Part shown: in pieces, positions 58,023 to 64,000 of the stretch
Numbering within the stretch: position 1 is the first letter of the stretch
Layout of the letters: every line of letters begins with the position of its first letter
Assembly: GCA_046518185.1 (NCBI GenBank)
Contig: JBKGRZ010000007.1
Span: 62,001 to 126,000 of the forward strand
Reading direction: 5' to 3'
Source of the DNA: Scandinavium vulneris_A
GTDB taxonomy: Bacteria; Pseudomonadota; Gammaproteobacteria; Enterobacterales; Enterobacteriaceae
DNA length: 64,000 nucleotides
Program-made: the position numbers and the translations under genes
Notes under the pieces: generated by a model
The model's input: the letters and a program-made list of their open reading frames with translations, nothing else
Told to the model about the DNA's origin: nothing
Database searches by the model: none

Positions 58023-60413
58023 ATGTCACAGCCGACTTTCGATAAAGCACAATTTCAGGCTGCACTGACGCGTCAGTGGCAGCGATATGGCCTACAGGCC
58101 GCCAGCGAAATGACCCAGCATCAGTGGTGGCAAGCGGTGAGCGGTGCGTTGGCCGAACTGCTGGCCGCACAACCGGTCGCGAAGCCGGAAAAAAATCAGC
58201 GCCATGTGAATTACATCTCGATGGAATTTCTGATTGGTCGTCTGACCGGTAACAACCTGCTGAACCTCGGCTGGTATCAGGACGTCAGCGAGGTGCTGAA
58301 AGCGCATGACATCACCCTGACCGACCTGCTGGAAGAAGAAACCGACCCGGCGCTCGGCAACGGTGGCCTGGGGCGTCTGGCTGCCTGTTTCCTCGATTCG
58401 ATGGCGACCGTCGGTCAGTCTGCGATTGGCTACGGCCTGAACTATCAGTACGGACTGTTCCGTCAGTCGTTTGCCGACGGGCAGCAGATGGAGGCCCCGG
58501 ACGACTGGCATCGCAGCAGCTATCCGTGGTTCCGTCACAACCAGGCTCTGGATGTGCAGGTCGGCATCGGCGGGAAAGTGGTGAAAGGTGACTGGCAGCC
58601 CGCGTTCACGATTGTCGGCCAGGCCTGGGATTTACCGGTGCTCGGCTATCGCAACGGCGTGGCGCAACCGCTGCGTCTGTGGCAGGCCACCCATGCACAT
58701 CCATTTAATCTGACCAAATTCAACGACGGCGATTTCCTGCGGGCTGAACAGCAGGGCATCGATGCCGAAAAACTGACGAAAGTGCTGTACCCGAACGATA
58801 ACCATCTGGCGGGCAAAAAGCTGCGCCTGATGCAGCAGTATTTCCAGTGTGCCTGTTCGGTGGCGGATATCCTGCGCCGTCATCATCTGGCAGGCCGCAA
58901 GCTCGCCGAGTTGCCGAAGTTTGAAGTCATTCAGCTCAACGATACGCACCCGACTATCGCCATTCCGGAACTGCTGCGCGTACTGATTGACGAGCACCAG
59001 CTGAGCTGGGACGACGCCTGGGCGATCACCAGCAAAACCTTTGCCTACACCAACCACACCCTGATGCCGGAAGCGCTCGAGTGCTGGGATGAGAAACTGG
59101 TGAAAGCGCTGCTGCCGCGTCATATGCAGATCATCAACGAAATCAACACCCGATTCAAAAAGCTGGTCGATAAAACCTGGCCGGGCGACAGCGCGGTGTG
59201 GGCCAAATTGGCGGTGGTGCACGACAAGCAGGTGCGGATGGCGAACATGTGCGTGGTGAGCGGCTTTGCCGTCAACGGCGTGGCGGCGCTGCACTCAGAT
59301 TTGGTGGTCAAAGATCTGTTCCCGGAATATCACCAGCTGTGGCCGAACAAATTCCACAACGTCACCAACGGCATCACGCCTCGCCGCTGGATCAAACAGT
59401 GCAACCCGGCGCTGGCGGCCCTGTTTGATAAAACGCTGAAGAAAGAGTGGGCCAACGATCTGGACCAGTTGATCAAACTGGAAAAATACGCTGACGATGC
59501 GAAATTCCGCCAGACCTGGCGCGATATCAAGCTGGCGAACAAACAGCGTCTGGCCGAGTTTGTGAAGCACCGCACCGGGATTGAGATCAATCCAGAGGCG
59601 ATTTTTGATATTCAGATCAAACGTCTGCACGAGTACAAACGTCAGCACCTGAACCTGCTGCACATTCTGGCGCTGTACAAAGAAATTCGCGAAAACCCAC
59701 AGGCCGACCGCGTGCCGCGCGTGTTCCTGTTCGGTGCCAAAGCGGCTCCGGGCTACTACCTGGCGAAGAACATCATTTTCGCCATCAACAAAGTGGCGGA
59801 AGTGATCAACAACGATCCGACCGTCGGCGACAAGCTGAAAGTGGTGTTCCTGCCGGACTACTGCGTGTCGGCAGCGGAAGTGATGATCCCGGCGGCGGAT
59901 GTGTCGGAACAAATTTCTACCGCGGGTAAAGAAGCCTCCGGCACCGGCAACATGAAGCTGGCGCTGAACGGGGCGCTGACGGTTGGCACCCTCGACGGGG
60001 CGAACGTTGAAATCGCCGAACAGGTGGGCGATGAAAACATCTTTATCTTCGGTAATACCGTGGAAGAAGTGAAAGCGCTGAAGGCCAAAGGCTACGATCC
60101 GCTGAAATGGCGTAAGAAAGACAAAGCGCTGGATGCGGTGCTCAAAGAGCTCGAAAGCGGTAAATACAGCGGCGGTGACAAGCATGCGTTCGACCAGATG
60201 CTGCACAGCATCGGCAAACAGGGCGGCGACCCGTATCTGGTCATGGCTGACTTCGCGACTTACGTTGACGCGCAGAAGCAGGTCGACGTGCTGTATCGCG
60301 ACCAGGAAGCCTGGACCCGGGCGGCCATCCTGAACTCCGCCCGCTGCGGCATGTTCAGTTCGGACAGGTCCATCCGCGATTATCAGAGCCGTATCTGGCA
60401 GGCAAAACGCTAA
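58023..60413 (+). CDS. malP: MalP, maltodextrin phosphorylase
   Basis: GT35 phosphorylase of 796 residues releasing glucose-1-phosphate from linear maltodextrins. Shares NGGLGRLAACF, NGITPRRW, KRLHEYKRQ and the PLP-Lys motif SGTGNMKLALNG (near 640-651) with GlgP, but lacks glycogen-storage features, as usual. Starts behind GGATCC-TT with GGAT as a ribosome site. Nine bases ahead of malQ in one transcript driven by MalT. Confidence 0.97.
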   Translation: MSQPTFDKAQFQAALTRQWQRYGLQAASEMTQHQWWQAVSGALAELLAAQPVAKPEKNQRHVNYISMEFLIGRLTGNNLLNLGWYQDVSEVLKAHDITLTDLLEEETDPALGNGGLGRLAACFLDSMATVGQSAIGYGLNYQYGLFRQSFADGQQMEAPDDWHRSSYPWFRHNQALDVQVGIGGKVVKGDWQPAFTIVGQAWDLPVLGYRNGVAQPLRLWQATHAHPFNLTKFNDGDFLRAEQQGIDAEKLTKVLYPNDNHLAGKKLRLMQQYFQCACSVADILRRHHLAGRKLAELPKFEVIQLNDTHPTIAIPELLRVLIDEHQLSWDDAWAITSKTFAYTNHTLMPEALECWDEKLVKALLPRHMQIINEINTRFKKLVDKTWPGDSAVWAKLAVVHDKQVRMANMCVVSGFAVNGVAALHSDLVVKDLFPEYHQLWPNKFHNVTNGITPRRWIKQCNPALAALFDKTLKKEWANDLDQLIKLEKYADDAKFRQTWRDIKLANKQRLAEFVKHRTGIEINPEAIFDIQIKRLHEYKRQHLNLLHILALYKEIRENPQADRVPRVFLFGAKAAPGYYLAKNIIFAINKVAEVINNDPTVGDKLKVVFLPDYCVSAAEVMIPAADVSEQISTAGKEASGTGNMKLALNGALTVGTLDGANVEIAEQVGDENIFIFGNTVEEVKALKAKGYDPLKWRKKDKALDAVLKELESGKYSGGDKHAFDQMLHSIGKQGGDPYLVMADFATYVDAQKQVDVLYRDQEAWTRAAILNSARCGMFSSDRSIRDYQSRIWQAKR

Positions 60414-60422
60414 GGGAGCGCT

Positions 60423-62504
60423 ATGGAGAGCAAACGTCTGGACAATGCCGCGCAGGCGGCGGGCATCAGCCCAAGTTACATCAATGCCCACGGCAAACCG
60501 CAGTCTATTGGTGCAGAAACCAAGCGGCGTTTGCTCGACGCAATGCATCACGGTGTCGCGGCCACGAAAGTGGCGGTGACGCCGGTTCCCAACGTACAGG
60601 TGTTTACCCACGGCAAGAAAATGTCGCTGCCGGTAGAAGGCAGCGGCGACTTTAGCTGGCGGCTGACCACTGAAGACGGCACGCAGCACCAGGGCAAAGC
60701 CACGGCGGGTAAAGCGCTGAATTTACCGACGCGCCTGCCGGAGGGGTATCACACCCTGACCGTGACCCAGAGTGACCATCGCTGGCATTGCCGGGTAATT
60801 GTCGCCCCGGAGCGCTGCTATGAGCCGCAGGCGCTCAGGCAGGGCAAAAAACTGTGGGGCAGCTGCGTGCAGCTTTATACCCTGCGGTCTGAACATAACT
60901 GGGGCATCGGTGACTTTGGCGATTTAAAAGTCATGCTGCCGGAAATTGCCCGTCGCGGCGGGTCGTTCATCGGCCTCAACCCGATTCATGCGCTCTATCC
61001 GGCGAACCCGGAAAGCGCCAGTCCGTACAGCCCATCTTCACGCCGTTGGCTGAATGTGATTTACATTGACGTCAACGCCCTTGAGGATTTCAGGCACAGT
61101 AAAGAGGCGCAGGCGTGGTGGAAATTGCCGACCACTCAGCAGACGCTGAAGTCGGTGCGCGATGCCGAGTGGGTGGATTACGCCACCGTGACGGCGCTGA
61201 AAATCACTGCGCTGCGCATGACGTGGAAAGGTTTCTCCGCCCGTGACGATGAGCAGATGCGCGCGTTTCGTCAGTTCGTGCGTGACGAAGGGGAAAGCCT
61301 GTACTGGCAGGCCGCGTTCGACGCGCTGCATGCGTATCAGGTGAAAGAAGATGAGCTTCGCTGGGGCTGGCCTGCCTGGCCCGAAGCGTACCAAAATATC
61401 GACAGCCCGGAAGTGAAAGCCTTCTGTGAGAAGCACGCTGATGAAGTGGATTTCTTCCTCTGGCTGCAATGGCTGGCGTACACCCAATTTGCCGCCTGTT
61501 GGCAGGAAAGCCAGCGGCATGCGATGCCGATTGGTCTGTATCGTGACCTCGCGGTTGGCGTGGCGGAAGGCGGGGCGGAAACCTGGTGTGACCGCGAGCT
61601 GTACTGTCTGAAAGCGTCGGTCGGTGCGCCGCCGGATATCCTCGGCCCGCTGGGACAAAACTGGGGCCTGCCGCCGATGGACCCGCATATCATCACCGCT
61701 CGCGCCTATGAGCCGTTTATCGATTTGCTGCGCGCCAATATGCAAAACTGTGGCGCGCTGCGAATTGACCACGTGATGTCGGTCCTGCGTCTGTGGTGGA
61801 TCCCCTACGGTGAAACGGCAGATCATGGGGCGTATGTGCATTACCCGGTGGACGATCTGCTCTCGATTCTGGCGCTGGAAAGTCAACGCCATCAGTGCAT
61901 GGTGATTGGCGAAGATCTCGGCACGGTGCCGGTGGAGATCGTCGGCAAGCTACGTAAGAGCGGGGTGTATTCGTACAAAGTGCTCTATTTCGAAAGCGAC
62001 CACGAGAAGACGTTCCGGGCCCCGAAAGCGTATCCGGAACAGTCGATGGCGGTGGCGACCACCCACGATCTGCCGACGCTGCGTGGATACTGGGAAAGCG
62101 GGGATTTGACGCTCGGCAAAACGCTCGGCCTGTACCCGGATGAAGTCATTCTGCGCGGGCTGTATCAGGACCGTGAGCGGGCGAAGCAGGGGTTGTTAGA
62201 TGCGTTGCATCAGTACGGCTGTCTGCCAAAACGCACCGGACATAAAGCGTCACTGATGAGCATGACCCACACCCTGAATCGCGGGATGCAGCGTTACATT
62301 GCCGACAGCAATAGCGCGTTACTGGGCCTGCAGCCGGAAGACTGGCTGGATATGGCCGGGCCGGTGAACATTCCTGGTACCAGTTATCAGTACAAAAACT
62401 GGCGTCGTAAGCTTGCCACCACCTTAGAAGCGATGTTTGCCGATGAGACGGTGAATAAGCTGATTAAGGATTTGGATAAGCGGCGGAAAGCGGCAGGGAA
62501 ATAA
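60423..62504 (+). CDS. malQ: MalQ, 4-alpha-glucanotransferase (amylomaltase)
   Basis: GH77 enzyme of 693 residues transferring maltodextrin units and releasing glucose. An N-terminal extension of about 140 residues is followed by the barrel with SPYSPSSRRWLN near 200-211, catalytic RIDHVMSVLR (nucleophile Asp near 448), GEDLGTVP (acid Glu near 496) and TTHDLPTLRGYW (Asp near 548). Length matches E. coli within a residue. A BIME follows; gntT, which sits here in E. coli, is absent. Confidence 0.97.
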   Translation: MESKRLDNAAQAAGISPSYINAHGKPQSIGAETKRRLLDAMHHGVAATKVAVTPVPNVQVFTHGKKMSLPVEGSGDFSWRLTTEDGTQHQGKATAGKALNLPTRLPEGYHTLTVTQSDHRWHCRVIVAPERCYEPQALRQGKKLWGSCVQLYTLRSEHNWGIGDFGDLKVMLPEIARRGGSFIGLNPIHALYPANPESASPYSPSSRRWLNVIYIDVNALEDFRHSKEAQAWWKLPTTQQTLKSVRDAEWVDYATVTALKITALRMTWKGFSARDDEQMRAFRQFVRDEGESLYWQAAFDALHAYQVKEDELRWGWPAWPEAYQNIDSPEVKAFCEKHADEVDFFLWLQWLAYTQFAACWQESQRHAMPIGLYRDLAVGVAEGGAETWCDRELYCLKASVGAPPDILGPLGQNWGLPPMDPHIITARAYEPFIDLLRANMQNCGALRIDHVMSVLRLWWIPYGETADHGAYVHYPVDDLLSILALESQRHQCMVIGEDLGTVPVEIVGKLRKSGVYSYKVLYFESDHEKTFRAPKAYPEQSMAVATTHDLPTLRGYWESGDLTLGKTLGLYPDEVILRGLYQDRERAKQGLLDALHQYGCLPKRTGHKASLMSMTHTLNRGMQRYIADSNSALLGLQPEDWLDMAGPVNIPGTSYQYKNWRRKLATTLEAMFADETVNKLIKDLDKRRKAAGK

Positions 62505-62511
62505 AGCGTGT

Positions 62512-62596
62512 GCGGGCCACGAGATTCTCGTCGGCCCGTGCAAGCGAAGCGCCGCCGGGTGAACGTGCCTGATGGCGCTGCGCTTATCAGGCCTAC
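62512..62596. repeat. BIME-like pair of palindromes after malQ
   Basis: The first hairpin joins CGGGCC to GGCCCG around ACGAG-ATT-CTCGT (62513-62538). The second is a REP unit, GCCTGAT pairing with ATCAGGC then CTAC (62567-62596), with CGCCGCCGGGT between. It fills most of the space between convergent malQ and nfuA. Confidence 0.8.
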
Positions 62597-62620
62597 TGGG
62601 TAGCAGGCCTGAATGTTCAA

Positions 62621-63196
62621 TCAGTAGTAAGAGTGCTCACCACGCTGGTGTTCGGTCAAGTCACGAACGCCTTTCAGTTCCGGGAATTCGTTCAGCAGCT
62701 GCTTCTCGATCCCTTCCTTCAGCGTTACATCGACCATTGAACACCCGTTACAGCCGCCGCCAAACTGCAGAATGGCGAAGCCTTCGTCGGTGATTTCCAT
62801 CAGCGATACGCGACCGCCGTGGCCTGCCAGCTGCGGGTTAACCGTCGCTTGCAGCATATATTCTACGCGCTCCATCAGCGGCGCATCGTCAGACACTTTA
62901 CGCATTTTGGCGTTCGGTGCTTTCAGCGTCAGCTGGGAACCTAACTGATCGGTCACGAAATCAATATCCGCATCTTCCAGATACGGCGCGCTCAGCTCAT
63001 CGACATACGCGGTCAGCAGGTCAAATTTGAGGGCAGTGTCACTCGCTTCCACCGCATCCGGCGGGCAGTAAGATACGCCACATTCAGCATTCGGGGTGCC
63101 AGGGTTAATCACAAATACGCGGATTTGTGTCCCTTCTTCCTGATTTGCCAGCAATTTGGCAAAGTGCGCTTGTGCAGCATCGGAAATACGGATCAT
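62621..63196 (-). CDS. nfuA: NfuA, Fe-S cluster carrier protein
   Basis: Fe-S carrier of 191 residues that delivers 4Fe-4S clusters to apoproteins, for example aconitase and LipA, mainly under stress. An N-terminal degenerate A-type domain (about 1-100) lacks the usual Cys set; the C-terminal Nfu domain carries GGGCNGCSM with Cys149 and Cys152 binding the cluster. Same length as E. coli. The IscR-type site just upstream indicates control by Fe-S status. Confidence 0.97.
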   Translation of the reverse strand: MIRISDAAQAHFAKLLANQEEGTQIRVFVINPGTPNAECGVSYCPPDAVEASDTALKFDLLTAYVDELSAPYLEDADIDFVTDQLGSQLTLKAPNAKMRKVSDDAPLMERVEYMLQATVNPQLAGHGGRVSLMEITDEGFAILQFGGGCNGCSMVDVTLKEGIEKQLLNEFPELKGVRDLTEHQRGEHSYY

Positions 63197-63208
63197 AGCT
63201 TTGGCCTA

Positions 63209-63233
63209 ATAGTTGACTACTTTAGTCGGTTAT
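63209..63233. promoter_or_regulatory. IscR type 1 site upstream of nfuA
   Basis: The 25-bp stretch matches the type 1 IscR consensus ATASYYGACTRWWWYAGTCRRSTAT at 23 positions, with the core GACT and AGTC half-sites intact. It is about 13 bp ahead of nfuA. [2Fe-2S]-IscR repression of nfuA is known in E. coli. A -10-like TATTAT for nfuA overlaps it on the minus strand. Confidence 0.72.
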
Positions 63234-63254
63234 AATACGCCCATCACAGAGGGT

Positions 63255-63926
63255 CTACAAGGTGCGACACAGGCACCATACCTGAACTGACGCCGCGCCG
63301 TTTTGCAAAAGCAGGCGGGAAAGCTCGGCCACGGTACTGCCGGTGGTGACGACATCGTCCACAAGGGCGATATGGAGCCCGGTTACCGCAATTTCAAGAC
63401 GAAACGCATTTTTCAGGTTCTGTTTTCGCCGCCTTGCCGACAGCTGATGCTGGGTTGCCGTGGGGCGGATACGACGCATTGCCTCGGGTTGATAGCGAAC
63501 GCCCAACCAGCGCGCCAGTGGGCGGCACAGTACATCCGCCTGATTATACCCGCGCCGCCAGTGACGACGCTGCCACAGCGGCACGGCAATCAGCATATCC
63601 GGCTTAGGCGACGGCGTGTTTTTCAGGCGCAGCACCACCAGCCTGCTCAGCGCCAATGCCAACTCCGGTTTCCCGCTGAACTTCATATTCTGCACTAGCG
63701 TCGAAAGCGGCGCGGCGTAATCATTCACCGTCACCAGCCGATGCCATGGGGGGGCTTTTTGCAGGCAGCGCCCGCAGGGGAAGGTGTCGCTACCGGCAGG
63801 CAATCCGCACTGCGGGCAACGCATAACATCCGTGCGCAACGCGCGGGTGCAGCGGGAGCAGATCCCCCAGTGGGCCAGCGCCAGCGGCATTTTGCATAGC
63901 CAGCACAAGCCATGGGCTGTTAGCAT
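63255..63926 (-). CDS. gntX: GntX, ComF-type phosphoribosyltransferase-like protein
   Basis: ComF-family protein of 223 residues, about four shorter than I remember for E. coli. The N-terminal zinc-ribbon-like part has CWLC, CSRC, CPQCG and CGRC pairs; the C-terminal phosphoribosyltransferase motif reads VDDVVTTGSTV (about 193-203). It has been implicated in DNA uptake/use as nutrient and in gluconate transport, but the biochemical role is unclear. Divergent from bioH with 38 bases between. Confidence 0.94.
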   Translation of the reverse strand: MLTAHGLCWLCKMPLALAHWGICSRCTRALRTDVMRCPQCGLPAGSDTFPCGRCLQKAPPWHRLVTVNDYAAPLSTLVQNMKFSGKPELALALSRLVVLRLKNTPSPKPDMLIAVPLWQRRHWRRGYNQADVLCRPLARWLGVRYQPEAMRRIRPTATQHQLSARRRKQNLKNAFRLEIAVTGLHIALVDDVVTTGSTVAELSRLLLQNGAASVQVWCLCRTL

Positions 63927-63964
63927 ATTTCCCCTCCGAATTCGAAGAATGAGAACAGTAACTG

Positions 63965-64000
63965 ATGAACGACATCTGGTGGCAAACCAAAGGCGAAGGA
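63965..64000 (+). CDS. bioH: BioH, pimeloyl-ACP methyl ester esterase (first 12 codons only)
   Basis: The 12 codons visible give MNDIWWQTKGEG, matching the beginning of E. coli BioH (MNNIWWQTKGQG), and the place next to gntX is the same. BioH removes the methyl ester from pimeloyl-ACP in biotin synthesis. Everything after residue 12 lies outside the window. Confidence 0.85.
   Translation, partial: MNDIWWQTKGEG

Noticed and set aside
59295..60689. Long open frame (464 codons) opposite malP and the start of malQ
   Set aside because: Same antisense artefact: composition is unlike a protein and malP/malQ motifs are complete on the other strand.
1..64000. tRNA, rRNA, CRISPR array, prophage or integrase genes
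   Set aside because: I looked for clover-leaf CCA ends, ribosomal motifs, regularly spaced repeats and phage or recombinase proteins and saw none.

Overview
The window is chromosomal DNA from a member of the Enterobacteriaceae. Most genes match the Escherichia coli neighbourhood running from yhhT to bioH in identity, order and length, but several accessory genes differ. The GC-rich codon use, the GABA-aminotransferase/MocR pair and the TRAP operon suggest the Enterobacter/Lelliottia/Klebsiella side of the family. I cannot fix the genus from sequence alone. No rRNA, tRNA, prophage, transposase gene or CRISPR array is visible. Identities come from recalled family sequences and motifs, not from a database search.

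Layout. 1-3.6 kb: yhhT (partial), a vapBC toxin-antitoxin pair, dcrB, yhhQ and tusA. 3.6-6.6 kb: a dctPQM-type TRAP transporter operon behind a well-formed CRP site and KdgR-like boxes, suggesting uptake of a hexuronate-like acid. 6.6-15.5 kb: zntA with a ZntR-type promoter, yhhN, yhhM, yhhL-rsmD, the ftsY-ftsE-ftsX cell-division/secretion cluster, and rpoH with a sigma-E promoter that carries a DnaA box. 15.5-18.4 kb: a MocR-type regulator divergent from a GABA aminotransferase. 18.5-25.4 kb: the branched-chain amino acid ABC system (livJ, panM, livKHMGF). 25.5-31 kb: ugpBAECQ for glycerol-3-phosphate/glycerophosphodiesters behind four 11-bp-spaced PHO repeats, then yhhA. 31-38.7 kb: ggt, yhhY, the iron-responsive small RNA ryhB with its Fur box, yhhX, yhhW and the gluconate genes gntR, gntK and gntU.

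38.75-39.45 kb: a non-coding, highly structured segment of about 620 bp bounded by perfect 14-bp inverted repeats. It is the least explained object in the window. 39.45-51 kb: yhgN, asd and the glycogen operon glgBXCAP. 51-54.7 kb: glpD divergent from glpEGR. 54.7-62.5 kb: malT divergent from malPQ, with CRP and MalT sites between. 62.6-64 kb: nfuA with an IscR-type site, gntX and the first codons of bioH.

Working together, this is a carbon-storage and carbon-scavenging region: glycogen synthesis and breakdown (glg), maltodextrin use (mal), glycerol-3-phosphate import and oxidation (ugp, glpD), gluconate use (gnt) and organic-acid import (TRAP). Several of these carry recognisable CRP sites. 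Compared with my memory of E. coli, yhhS is missing next to yhhT, rtcRBA is missing between glpR and malT, and gntT is missing between malQ and nfuA. vapBC, the TRAP operon, the MocR/aminotransferase pair and the structured element are additional.
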